From assembly GCA_017848075.1 (NCBI GenBank), contig JAGALG010000256.1:1-9575 (forward strand): 9,575 nucleotides of DNA. The letters are read 5' to 3'. The notes under the pieces were generated by a model. The model was given only the letters and a program-made list of their open reading frames with translations, was not told where the DNA came from and made no database searches. Below are positions 1 to 7,315 of this stretch, piece by piece. Within the stretch, counting starts at the first letter, position 1. The number at the start of each line of letters is the position of its first letter. The position numbers were made by a program, and so were the translations under genes. The stretch is from Oscillospiraceae bacterium. Its GTDB lineage: Bacteria > Bacillota > Clostridia > Oscillospirales > Ruminococcaceae.

Positions 1-555
1 CCACCGGAATTTGACGCAAAGAAAGAGGCTTTGGTGCCTCTCCTGAAAAAGGAACTGAAGGCTCATTTCCACTGCCATCGCACCGATGATATCTTTACTG
101 CGGTCCGTATTGCAGAGGAGTTTGACTTGGATTATGTGCTGATTCACTGTACAGAGGGGCATCTGATTGCTGATGATTTGGCGGAGATCGGTGCACCTGT
201 TGTCAATGGCCCGCTGATGTGTACTCGCACCAAGCCGGAACTGGCCAATGCCAGCGATGAAACACCGGGCATCCTGAGCAAAGCTGGTCTCAAGGTGGCG
301 ATCTGCACAGACTATAATGTGATCCCGATCTGGATGCTGCCGATTACGGCAGGCTATGCTGTGCGGGAGGGCATGGACTATATGGAGGCTCTGCGTGCCA
401 TCACGATTAACGCTGCTCAGATCTGTGGGATTGCCGATCGGGTTGGTTCGATTCAAGTCGGCAAGGATGCGGATCTGTTGGTGTATTCTTGCGACCCACT
501 GACTCTTGCAGCAAAACCGGAGATGGTCTTTATCAATGGAAAACAGGTGAAATAG
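1..555 (+). CDS. Amidohydrolase (imidazolonepropionase-like), C-terminal part
   Basis: The reading frame is open from base 1, so the N-terminus lies outside the window; 184 residues are visible. They match the C-terminal half of the metal-dependent amidohydrolase TIM barrel. HFHCHRTDDI (residues 22-31) carries the metal-binding His of strand 5, IHCTEGH (48-54) the His of strand 6, and CTDYNV (102-107) the Asp of strand 8. LRAITINAAQICGI and GSIQVGKDADLLVYSCDPL (149-167) are the typical end of the barrel plus the small beta-sandwich seen in cytosolic imidazolonepropionase-like amidohydrolases. The family hydrolyses cyclic amides or similar C-N bonds; the substrate cannot be named from this fragment. 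Codon use matches the downstream genes. Only a weak hairpin follows the stop, and the next gene has its own promoter, so this is probably the end of its transcription unit. The family call is firm; the substrate is unknown. Confidence 0.9.
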   Translation, partial: PPEFDAKKEALVPLLKKELKAHFHCHRTDDIFTAVRIAEEFDLDYVLIHCTEGHLIADDLAEIGAPVVNGPLMCTRTKPELANASDETPGILSKAGLKVAICTDYNVIPIWMLPITAGYAVREGMDYMEALRAITINAAQICGIADRVGSIQVGKDADLLVYSCDPLTLAAKPEMVFINGKQVK

Positions 556-564
556 CCCGTCAAG

Positions 565-596
565 AAGGAACATGATGATCCTTGCTTTTCTTTTTC
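565..596 (+). terminator. Weak possible terminator after the amidohydrolase
   Basis: A short stem AAGGA (565-569) / TCCTT (579-583) with a 9-nt loop runs into the T-rich stretch 586-596. The stem is only 5 bp and overlaps the -35 region of the next promoter, so termination here would be inefficient. Confidence 0.3.
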
Positions 597-610
597 TGCT
601 GTGTTATAAT
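582..610 (+). promoter_or_regulatory. Sigma-A-type promoter of the HMA/Cys-rich gene
   Basis: The -35 box TTGCTT (582-587) and a perfect -10 box TATAAT (605-610) are separated by 17 bp. TG at 602-603 gives an extended -10 (TGnTATAAT). Transcription should start near 616-618, inside the inverted repeat at 613-632, so the promoter is strong by sequence and is set up for repression. Confidence 0.8.
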
Positions 611-612
611 CG

Positions 613-632
613 TAGTTAGCAAAGACTAACTA
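613..632. promoter_or_regulatory. Inverted-repeat operator, DtxR/IdeR-like
   Basis: A perfect 7-bp inverted repeat, TAGTTAG (613-619) and CTAACTA (626-632) around CAAAGA, covers the predicted transcription start. The arms resemble the TTAG/GTTAG half-sites of DtxR/IdeR iron boxes, although their spacing differs from the classic corynebacterial box. Position plus sequence suggest a repressor site. A DtxR-family regulator is encoded at 8594-9007. The symmetry and position are seen directly; the identity of the binding protein is inferred. Confidence 0.6.
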
Positions 633-655
633 TATAGACAGAAAGGAAGCATATC

Positions 656-1006
656 ATGGTAGACGGAATTATCATTGGTATTATCATCGTGGTGTTGGTA
701 GCAGCGCTGCTTCGTGTGAAAAATCATTTCAAAGGGGGCTGCTGCGGCAGCGGAAGCAAAACCATTCGCTCCAAGAAAACACTGACGGAAGCCAAGCTGG
801 GCGAGAAAGTGTTGTTGATAGAGGGAATGCACTGCGAAAACTGTCAGGCTCGTGTCGAGAATGCGGTGAATCGTTTGGATGGCGTTGTTTGCAAAGTGAA
901 CCTTCGCAAGAAGGAAGCCGTCGTTTCCTACAGCAAAGAAGTTTCCAACGAGCAGTTAAAAGAAATTGTAGAAAAACTGGGATACCAGCTTATTGAGATC
1001 CGATAA
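656..1006 (+). CDS. Membrane-anchored Cys-rich protein with heavy-metal-associated (HMA) domain
   Basis: The 116-residue protein has two parts. Residues 4-20 form one hydrophobic helix, followed by a basic stretch and GGCCGSGS (27-34). This layout is like the small FeoB-associated Cys-rich membrane proteins. Residues 51-116 form an HMA fold: KVLLIEGMHCENC (51-63) holds the CxxC metal site (C60, C63), followed by the usual amphipathic helix ARVENAVNRLDGV and a final beta strand. HMA domains bind soft metals such as Cu(I) or Zn(II) and pass them to P-type ATPases or sensors. The likely role is a membrane-tethered metal chaperone or sequestration protein facing the cytoplasm; the metal is not determined. 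The ATG at 656 has GGAAG 6 nt upstream. The gene is monocistronic: it has its own promoter with an overlapping operator and is closed by a strong terminator. An extra Cys (C79) lies in the HMA domain. Confidence 0.85.
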   Translation: MVDGIIIGIIIVVLVAALLRVKNHFKGGCCGSGSKTIRSKKTLTEAKLGEKVLLIEGMHCENCQARVENAVNRLDGVVCKVNLRKKEAVVSYSKEVSNEQLKEIVEKLGYQLIEIR

Positions 1007-1010
1007 AAGA

Positions 1011-1050
1011 AAAGAGGTACCGTTTCAGCAGGAAACGGTACCTCTTTTTT
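1011..1050. terminator. Strong bidirectional terminator
   Basis: A 16-bp perfect stem, AAAGAGGTACCGTTTC (1011-1026) with GAAACGGTACCTCTTT (1032-1047), and the loop AGCAG are followed by T's on the plus strand. The A-rich 1005-1013 stretch gives T's on the minus strand. It starts just after the HMA gene stop and serves the convergent rlmA cluster as well. The rlmA stop codon (1049-1051) abuts the stem. Confidence 0.92.
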
Positions 1051-1876
1051 ATAATTTTCGATAAACCAGAATGTCTACATCCAGGAGCGTATCCAGCTGC
1101 TCCAAGGCAGCAACACGCTGGCTGGTCTGGACAGAGGATTTGTAATAATAAGGAGTCATGGTAAAGAGATTGGAAATATCCTCCTGACAAGGCAGGTGGA
1201 TCATACTTTGCACTTTGTGATTCTGTTCAAAGACAAAGCCCTCATACTGATGGTCTTCCTTTTTATTTTCATAGGGTTCATCATAAATGGCCTCTTTCAG
1301 CTCCCACAGATGCTTGGTGGAGGTGACGGCAAAGACCAGCAGGCCGCCCTTTTTCAGAACACGGTGGAATTCTTCCATACAAATAGGAGCAAACATGCTG
1401 ACCAGCACATCACAGCTCGCATCCGCTACCGGAAGATCAAAGGAGCTGGCAACTGCCCACATGACGCTTTTGTAGGACTTGGCAGCCGCATTGATGGCCA
1501 GCTTGGAAATATCCATGCCGCAGACACAGGGTTCAAAGCCTTGATTGGACAAACTATTTTCCAGACGGGAAGTGTAATACCCTTCACCGCAGCCTACATC
1601 CAATAGAAGAGGGGCTTTTTTACTGTCCAAAGAGGCAGCAATTACTTCGTTCAGTTTATCGCTGACGGGCTGATAATAGCCTTTTTGTAGGAAATTCCGG
1701 CGAGCGGAGACCATCTGTTTATTGTCTCCGGGCAGTTTGGAATGCATTTTATTAGCAGGCAGCAGATGCAAATAACCAGAGGCAGACAGGTCAAAGCTGT
1801 GGCCTTTTGGACAGCGGTAGCTGCGATCCTTTTGTGTTAGTGTTTGTCCGCAGACCGGACAGCAAAGATAGTTCAT
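1049..1876 (-). CDS. rlmA: 23S rRNA (guanine-N1)-methyltransferase, RlmA family
   Basis: The 275-residue length is normal for the family. The N-terminus holds the zinc site of RlmA proteins: C6PVC9 with C22 and H26, in CPKGHSFDLSASGYLHLLP. Next comes the characteristic GDNKQMVSARRNFLQKGYYQP (50-70), and then SAM motif I, LLLDVGCGEGYY (90-101). MFAPICMEEFHRVLKKGGLLV is the later Rossmann-fold part. RlmA(I) methylates G745 and RlmA(II)/TlrB G748 (E. coli numbering) in hairpin 35 of 23S rRNA, near the peptide exit tunnel; which base is used here cannot be read from sequence. The ATG at 1876 has AAAGGAG (1882-1888) 5 nt upstream. The gene starts 19 nt after the helicase stop and is probably the last gene of that operon. 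Confidence 0.9.
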   Translation of the reverse strand: MNYLCCPVCGQTLTQKDRSYRCPKGHSFDLSASGYLHLLPANKMHSKLPGDNKQMVSARRNFLQKGYYQPVSDKLNEVIAASLDSKKAPLLLDVGCGEGYYTSRLENSLSNQGFEPCVCGMDISKLAINAAAKSYKSVMWAVASSFDLPVADASCDVLVSMFAPICMEEFHRVLKKGGLLVFAVTSTKHLWELKEAIYDEPYENKKEDHQYEGFVFEQNHKVQSMIHLPCQEDISNLFTMTPYYYKSSVQTSQRVAALEQLDTLLDVDILVYRKL

Positions 1877-1895
1877 AGGAACTCCTTTCTATTGA

Positions 1896-3980
1896 TTACG
1901 GTCGTTTCAGCTTTCCTTCTTTCAGATAATCCAGCAGCAGAGTACGGGTGCCGCGTTCTTTAAAGAAGCAGACAAAAGTTCCTTTTTGTCGGTCGATGCT
2001 CATGACCTGCCCTTCTCCGAAGACGGGATGCTGGACTCTCATACCCGGGAAGAGTGCGTTTTGAGTCCCTGTATCCGCGGAGATTGGGTCATGGAGCAGG
2101 CGGGAAATAAAGCGGGAAGGGGTGATGGGAGAATCACCGGAATAGTTGGATTGGGGAATGATAAGCTGTTTTCTGGCACGGGTGCAGGCCACATAGAACA
2201 GGCGGGCTTCCTCCTCCATATCGTCCAGCTTGCCCATTTTCTCCTGTTCCACCGCACTGTGACTGGGGAAGATGTCGTCCACTGCATCCAAAATAATAAC
2301 AGTGTCAAACTCCAGACCCTTGGAAGCGTGAGCTGTGGTCAATGTCAGAGGGCAGTCTTTGTTCTGGCTGTGCTCGCTGATAATCGTATCCATCTCATCA
2401 ATGCGATCCAGCAGCTCTTCCACGGTTTTGACTCGGGCGGCCAACTGCTGCAGGGCAGAGAGCTTATGAGCCTGATTGGAGAAGGAGCTGCCGCAGGTGA
2501 ACTCCAGAAAGTCCAGATAGCCGATAGGACCCAGAATGGTTTCTACGGCCTTTTGGGGATTCATTCCTTTCAAAGCTTGGATCATGGAAGAAATGTATCG
2601 CGCCCGACCACTGCCGGACTGGTCCTGATTCTGTTCTAATATACGATCAAACCAGGTTTCCCCGGCGGCAAGAGGGGAGGTATCCATGGTTTGCAGCTGG
2701 TTTCGTTTGATGTACGCGCCGGTTTTATGAAAAATTCGGCTGAAGGCCCGCAAATTACTGGGGTCATAACTGAGATCAAAGAAAGCCAGAATATCACCAA
2801 TCACATAGTGATTGCGGAAGGCAGTTTTATGGTCACGGATGTAGAAATCCACGCCCTGTCGCGCCAACAGATCCACCAAAGGAATAGCGGAGAAGTTATT
2901 GCGATAAATTACAGCACAGCTGCCGTTGCTCTTTCGGACAGTATCGACGACCAGCTGATATTCTTCGCAGAGGTCATGGAGCTGAGGAGCCAAAATGGGC
3001 TGCCCCATATCAGCAGAAGTGCGCATGTTCTTTTCATAGCGGTTGCGGTTTTGTGAGATAAAAACCGCGGCCCGGTCTACGATAGAGCGGGAGCTGCGGA
3101 AATTTTCCTCCATTTTCAGGATCCGTGCTTTGGGATAAAGACGAGGAAAATCCAACAAAGTCTGCGGATGGGCGCCACGGAAACGGTAGATGCTTTGATC
3201 TTCATCGCCCACCATAAACAGATTGTTTTGGGGAGCGGCCAGCAGACGGATGATTTCGTGCTGCAGTCGGGAGGTATCCTGCGCCTCATCCACACAGAGG
3301 TATGGATATTTTTTCTGATAGCTTTCCAGCAGCTGGGGGTATTTTCGCAGGGCAGTATAAGCGTAGCCCAGCATATCGTCGAAATCCATGAGGTTGTTGT
3401 TCCGCTTATAAGCGCTGAAGGCCTCATACAAGTCCCATAAGCGGGGGATAGAGCTGTCCAATGTTTGCACTTCGTCTTTGCTGAGCATGCTGTTTTTGAT
3501 CAGACTTAGGCTGGAGACCAGTTCCTCCTCAATATCTTCCGCAAGAAATTCCCGGTTGATTTTGGAGTAAAGCTCCCGAAGAATCGCTGTGCGGCTTTGC
3601 TGTCCGCTGCGATTTTCCAACAGTTCCGGAATTTGACCGCCGGTGATGCGGCAGTAGGAGCGGAGGACACGATAGCAAAAAGCATGAATCGTTGAAAATT
3701 GCGGAACAGCCCAACCCAGAGAGCCAAAAAGGGTTTCGTAACGGCGCTGCATATCGGCAGCACCGGCTTTGGAAAAAGTAATCGTCAGGATCTGTTCCGG
3801 AGGGATCTGGCAGTTTGCGATCATATGGGCGATGCGCGCCACCATGACGGTAGTTTTACCGGCACCCGGAACAGCAAGAAGAAGCACCGGACCTGAAACA
3901 GCGTCCAATGCTTCTCTCTGCTGCGGATGCAGCTCAATATGGAATTGTTGTTTCAGGTAGTCCGGTACGGAAAAGGGCAT
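1896..3980 (-). CDS. UvrD/PcrA-like superfamily 1A DNA helicase
   Basis: The 694-residue protein carries all SF1A motifs in order: Q motif LHPQQREAL (17-25), Walker A AVPGAGKTT (36-44), Ia TFSKAGAADM (68-77), II VDEAQDTS (230-237), III GDEDQSIYRFRGA (258-270), IV EENFRSS (291-297), V TTAHASKGLEF (548-558) and VI FYVACTRAR (595-603). The C-terminus, FPGMRVQHPVFGEGQV (644-659) plus the following strands, is the Tudor-like fold that links PcrA/UvrD to RNA polymerase. It should be a 3'-to-5' ATP-dependent translocase or helicase in repair or transcription-replication conflict. It is slightly shorter than typical PcrA (about 720-750 residues), so it may be a second, PcrA-like paralogue rather than PcrA itself. 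Its ATG shares one base with the stop of the upstream permease (TAATG). AAAGGA at 3989-3994 lies 8 nt upstream, inside the permease gene. Confidence 0.93.
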   Translation of the reverse strand: MPFSVPDYLKQQFHIELHPQQREALDAVSGPVLLLAVPGAGKTTVMVARIAHMIANCQIPPEQILTITFSKAGAADMQRRYETLFGSLGWAVPQFSTIHAFCYRVLRSYCRITGGQIPELLENRSGQQSRTAILRELYSKINREFLAEDIEEELVSSLSLIKNSMLSKDEVQTLDSSIPRLWDLYEAFSAYKRNNNLMDFDDMLGYAYTALRKYPQLLESYQKKYPYLCVDEAQDTSRLQHEIIRLLAAPQNNLFMVGDEDQSIYRFRGAHPQTLLDFPRLYPKARILKMEENFRSSRSIVDRAAVFISQNRNRYEKNMRTSADMGQPILAPQLHDLCEEYQLVVDTVRKSNGSCAVIYRNNFSAIPLVDLLARQGVDFYIRDHKTAFRNHYVIGDILAFFDLSYDPSNLRAFSRIFHKTGAYIKRNQLQTMDTSPLAAGETWFDRILEQNQDQSGSGRARYISSMIQALKGMNPQKAVETILGPIGYLDFLEFTCGSSFSNQAHKLSALQQLAARVKTVEELLDRIDEMDTIISEHSQNKDCPLTLTTAHASKGLEFDTVIILDAVDDIFPSHSAVEQEKMGKLDDMEEEARLFYVACTRARKQLIIPQSNYSGDSPITPSRFISRLLHDPISADTGTQNALFPGMRVQHPVFGEGQVMSIDRQKGTFVCFFKERGTRTLLLDYLKEGKLKRP

Positions 3981-5230
3981 TAGGATTTTCCTTTCTGAGG
4001 AGGGGCGTTTTTCTGCTTTTTCGGTTTCTTACTGCTGTCCAGCAGAGGATGGGCAGCAGATGCGTAAGCGCTGGTTTCTGTTTCCAAGCCTCGGTTACGC
4101 AGGCAGTATTCGGCCAAACGGCGGATCAGGCTGTAGATAACGGCAAAGGTTGGAACACCGATGAGCATGCCAACAAAGCCAAAGAGACCGCCGAAGAAGG
4201 TAACAGAGAAAACAACCCAGAAGGCAGTCAAGCCGGTGGAATCGCCGAGGATCTTCGGACCGATCACATTGCCGTCCAGCTGCTGCAGCAGGAGGATAAA
4301 GATCGCAAAGTACAGGCCTTTCATTGGATCAACCAGCATGATCAGGAAAATGCTTGGGATCGCACCGATAAACGGGCCGAAGTATGGGATCACATTGGTC
4401 ACGCCGACAATTACGCTGACCAACATCGCATAAGGCATATTCATCACAGTCGTTCCTACAAAGCAGAGCACACCAATGATGAAGGAATCTACGATTTTAC
4501 CGGAGATAAAACCGCAGAAAATATCGTTGCTGTCATGTGCAATGGAAAGGATAGTTTCCACCGTATCCTTTTTGAAGAAGGCGGAAAAGAGCTTTTTGAT
4601 CTGAGCGGCAAAAGTCTCTTTGCTCAGGAGCACATAAACAGAGATGATCAGACCCATGATCGCGTCAAAGAGGCTGTTGGTCAGACTGATCGCCCAATCA
4701 GCAACCATCGGTACCACATCAGTGAGTAGCTGATAGCCCTGTTTCGCAATGGTTTCAGCAGAAGCATAAAGCTGCTGCAATACCTGAGACACCAGTTCAT
4801 TATCACCATAGGTATCGATCAAATAATTCAGCAGAGCTTCCGCCTGCTGTACATAGGTGGAGCTGCGTCCGATCAGGCTCATCACACTGTCATAAATCTG
4901 CGGCAGAACGATCAGGCCAAACAAACCAATGACAAGGATCAGGAACAGATAGCTCAACAGCACTGACAGACTGCGTCTGGCTTTTCTGCTGACTTTATCC
5001 CGGAAAATCAGCGGGAACAAATTCCATTCGATCCAGTTCAGCACCGGATTCAGAATATAGGCAAGGGCACCGCCCACGGCAAAAGGCATCAGCAGATCAC
5101 CGATCATGCCGAAATACTTGGTCAGAGGGGGAATATCGTTGACTACCTGCTGGAACAGCAGACCGGCAGCGATTACGAGGAAAGCATAGATCGCAATGGT
5201 TGTATATTTGCGATTCCAATCCAGTTTCAT
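3980..5230 (-). CDS. AI-2E family transporter (PerM/YtvI-like permease)
   Basis: This is a 416-residue integral membrane protein. Hydrophobic segments lie near residues 10-28, 44-66, 87-110, 180-203, 245-260, 267-300, 303-318 and 333-368, with a soluble segment around 112-178. The family signatures VTNVIPYFGPFIGAIP (277-292) and QQLDGNVIGPKILG (316-329) are present. The family includes the autoinducer-2 exporter TqsA and Na+/H+ or Na+/Li+ antiporters, and most members have no known substrate, so 'transporter' is as far as sequence goes. The C-terminus ends in a Lys/Pro-rich cytoplasmic tail (KKPKKQKNAPP...). TCCTTT on the plus strand (5241-5246) reads as AAAGGA, 10 nt before the ATG, a slightly long spacing. 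Its stop overlaps the helicase start, which implies coupled translation. Confidence 0.9.
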   Translation of the reverse strand: MKLDWNRKYTTIAIYAFLVIAAGLLFQQVVNDIPPLTKYFGMIGDLLMPFAVGGALAYILNPVLNWIEWNLFPLIFRDKVSRKARRSLSVLLSYLFLILVIGLFGLIVLPQIYDSVMSLIGRSSTYVQQAEALLNYLIDTYGDNELVSQVLQQLYASAETIAKQGYQLLTDVVPMVADWAISLTNSLFDAIMGLIISVYVLLSKETFAAQIKKLFSAFFKKDTVETILSIAHDSNDIFCGFISGKIVDSFIIGVLCFVGTTVMNMPYAMLVSVIVGVTNVIPYFGPFIGAIPSIFLIMLVDPMKGLYFAIFILLLQQLDGNVIGPKILGDSTGLTAFWVVFSVTFFGGLFGFVGMLIGVPTFAVIYSLIRRLAEYCLRNRGLETETSAYASAAHPLLDSSKKPKKQKNAPPQKGKS

Positions 5231-5284
5231 GTTGCTCTCGTCCTTTCAAAATAAAGTTTTCTTCTTACGAACAAGGAAAGTTTT

Positions 5285-7201
5285 TTAATTGGCTTCTTCA
5301 CAAAGTTCCAGCCATTCTTCGGAGTAAGCTTCGTTTTGCTGTTTCAACTCCTCGATCTGGCGGCAGATCTCCTCGACCTGCTGATAATCCGCAGCAATCT
5401 CCGGTTGAGCCATCTGTGCACTCAGCTCTTCGATTTTAGCTTCGTTCTCCTCGGTCATTTTTTCCAGGAGGGCAATGCGTTTCTGAACGGCCACCTGATG
5501 GGCTCGCTCCTGTTTGCTGCGATGGTATTTCTGAGCATTTTCTTTGGAAGCATCGCTTTTGACCACTGGTTTTTCCTCACTTGGCTCCCGGCGATGCTCC
5601 AGATAATAATCGTAACGGCCATTATAGATTTCAATGCCGTTGGGGTACATTTCGATAATTTTGGTTGGGATTTTATTCAGCAGATAGCGGTCGTGGGATA
5701 CCATAATGAGAGTACCGGTAAAGGAAGCAAGAGCGTCCTCCAGCATCTCCTTGCTGGCGATATCCAAATGGTTGGTCGGCTCGTCCATGATGAGCACATT
5801 GCCGCGCTCCAGCATCATGACAGCAAAAGCAACTTTTGCCCGTTCGCCGCCGGAAAGCTGACCGACATCTTTGTATACATCCTCACCGGACAGCAGCACA
5901 CGACCAAGGATATTTCGCACATCGGTCTCCACCATATCCGGGAAACGATCCCAAATTTCATCGATGGCTTTCTTTTCCGGAGACAGCTGTTTGTTCTCCT
6001 GATCGTAGTAGGAGATCTGTACTTTTCGTCCCCAATCCAGCCGCTTGTACTCGGCAGGGATCTTACCCATCAGCGCTTTCAGCAGAGAGGATTTGCCGAC
6101 ACCGTTTGGGCCGATGAAGGCGATTTTTTCTCCTCGCAGCACGTCAATGTTAAGGTTTTGGAACAGGGTACGGCGATTATCTGCCAGTCCAACCGAAACA
6201 GCCATATCTTCCGCGTGAAGAACATCTTTTACCGGTTCCTCATCGTAATCAAAGGTAAAGGAGGCCTTTTTGCTCCAAAGCTGCGGCTTTTCGATGCGTT
6301 CGATATGTTCCAGCTGAGTGCGGCGGGATTTGGCCATCTTGGAGGTTGTCGCACGCACAAGATTGCGGGCGATATAATCCTCCATATGGGCGATTTGAGC
6401 CTGCTGCAGTTCATATTCCTTCAGCTGGCGCTCGACGCGCTCTTTTTTTTGCTTCACATAGGAGCTGTAGTTACCGTTGTATTCGGTCAGGACAGTGCGC
6501 TCTACTTCCCAAATTTTACCCACCAGGTGATCCAGGAAATAGCGGTCATGGGAAACAACCAGCAGAGCGCCTTTATAAGTAGACAGATATTCCTCCAACC
6601 AGCCCAGTGTTTTAAAGTCCAGATGGTTGGTCGGCTCGTCCAGAATCAGCAGATTGGGCTCCCGCAGAAGCAGCTGAGCAATCGCAAGACGGGTCTTTTC
6701 TCCACCGGACAGGTTGTCCGTAATGGTATTGCGGTCATAGTTGGCAAAGCCCATACCGCTGAGGATCATATTGATTTTAACATCGATGGAGTAGCCTTCC
6801 CGCTGCTCAAAGAGGGATTGTTTCTTGGCATACAGAGCGGTCAGCTCCTCCAAAACGGCAGGGTCGTCATGGTGCTGTGCCATCTGCTGGTGCAGCTGTT
6901 CCACTTCCTCGCCCAAAGCCAACAGATCAGAAAAGACGCTGCGCATCTCTTCCTGAATCGTCCGTCCGTTGGACAAGCCGCTGTTCTGCTTCAGATAGCC
7001 GATGGTTGCGCCGGAGGAGAGGATGATCTCGCCTTCCTCGTAGTCCAAATCAGCAGCGATCATATTCAGCAGGGTGGATTTTCCTTCACCGTTGGGGCCC
7101 ACAAGGCCGATGCGGTCTTTATCCTGAATGGCCGCAGTCACATCCTTCAAAATCAGTTCTGCGCCATAGTATTTACTTACTTTTTCCAATGATACAATCA
7201 T
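5285..7201 (-). CDS. ABC-F family ribosome-associated ATPase, housekeeping type
   Basis: The 638-residue protein has two ABC ATPase domains and no membrane segments, as expected for ABC-F factors that act in the ribosomal E site. Domain 1 has Walker A GPNGEGKST (35-43), signature LSGGE (164-168), Walker B LLILDEPTNHLD (184-195) and switch VSHDR (216-220). Domain 2 has GPNGVGKSS (364-372), LSGGE (449-453), VLIMDEPTNHLD (469-480) and VSHDR (501-505). The charged linker at about 245-310 is the P-site-tRNA-interacting region. The C-terminal extension (about 560-635) is a Glu/Lys/Gln-rich coiled coil, as in the YdiF/Uup-like groups. Nothing in the leader looks like an antibiotic-sensing attenuator, so a role in relieving stalled translation is likelier than drug resistance. 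GGGAG lies 12 nt before the ATG, a wide spacing. An ATG at 7209-7211 is out of frame. Confidence 0.93.
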   Translation of the reverse strand: MIVSLEKVSKYYGAELILKDVTAAIQDKDRIGLVGPNGEGKSTLLNMIAADLDYEEGEIILSSGATIGYLKQNSGLSNGRTIQEEMRSVFSDLLALGEEVEQLHQQMAQHHDDPAVLEELTALYAKKQSLFEQREGYSIDVKINMILSGMGFANYDRNTITDNLSGGEKTRLAIAQLLLREPNLLILDEPTNHLDFKTLGWLEEYLSTYKGALLVVSHDRYFLDHLVGKIWEVERTVLTEYNGNYSSYVKQKKERVERQLKEYELQQAQIAHMEDYIARNLVRATTSKMAKSRRTQLEHIERIEKPQLWSKKASFTFDYDEEPVKDVLHAEDMAVSVGLADNRRTLFQNLNIDVLRGEKIAFIGPNGVGKSSLLKALMGKIPAEYKRLDWGRKVQISYYDQENKQLSPEKKAIDEIWDRFPDMVETDVRNILGRVLLSGEDVYKDVGQLSGGERAKVAFAVMMLERGNVLIMDEPTNHLDIASKEMLEDALASFTGTLIMVSHDRYLLNKIPTKIIEMYPNGIEIYNGRYDYYLEHRREPSEEKPVVKSDASKENAQKYHRSKQERAHQVAVQKRIALLEKMTEENEAKIEELSAQMAQPEIAADYQQVEEICRQIEELKQQNEAYSEEWLELCEEAN

Positions 7202-7241
7202 AGTTTTTCATTTCTCCCGAAAATAGGTGATACATATATTA

Positions 7242-7270
7242 ATACTACCACAAGGACCGAAAAAAATCTA
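7242..7270 (-). promoter_or_regulatory. Probable promoter of the ABC-F gene
   Basis: On the minus strand an extended -10, TGGTAGTAT (7250-7242), lies about 40 nt before the ABC-F start codon. The best -35 at a 17-bp spacing is TAGATT (7270-7265), only 3 of 6 matches, so the extended -10 carries most of the case. An alternative -10, TAATAT (7241-7236), overlaps it. Confidence 0.42.
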
Positions 7271-7287
7271 CTTATTTATTAAGTAAG
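7271..7287. repeat. Imperfect 17-bp palindrome upstream of the ABC-F promoter
   Basis: CTTATTTATTAAGTAAG is symmetric around 7279 apart from one T/G position, and sits just upstream of the proposed -35 of the ABC-F gene. It could be an operator or part of an AT-rich upstream element. In such AT-rich sequence chance symmetry is possible. Confidence 0.25.
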
Positions 7288-7315
7288 AAAAAGACCTGCT
7301 TCAGCAGGTCTTTTT
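7288..7315. terminator. Terminator of yibE/F, starting inside the coding sequence
   Basis: A perfect 12-bp inverted repeat, AAAAAGACCTGC (7288-7299) / GCAGGTCTTTTT (7304-7315), has a 4-nt loop. Read on the minus strand, the first arm encodes the final residues Lys-Lys-Thr-Cys. The TGA stop begins in the loop and the second arm supplies the U-tract. By symmetry it can also act on the plus strand. Confidence 0.85.

Noticed and set aside
1986..2639. 217-codon plus-strand frame inside the helicase gene
   Set aside because: It is antisense to the helicase motifs V and VI; no independent evidence.
3908..4729. 273-codon plus-strand frame across the permease and helicase start
   Set aside because: It is antisense to two clear genes, with no ribosome binding site and a low-complexity, non-family translation.
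5336..7192. 618-codon open frame on the plus strand opposite the ABC-F gene
   Set aside because: It is an exact antisense shadow of a gene with all conserved ABC-F motifs. Its translation shows no domain, and it is open because codon bias on the coding strand avoids antisense stops.
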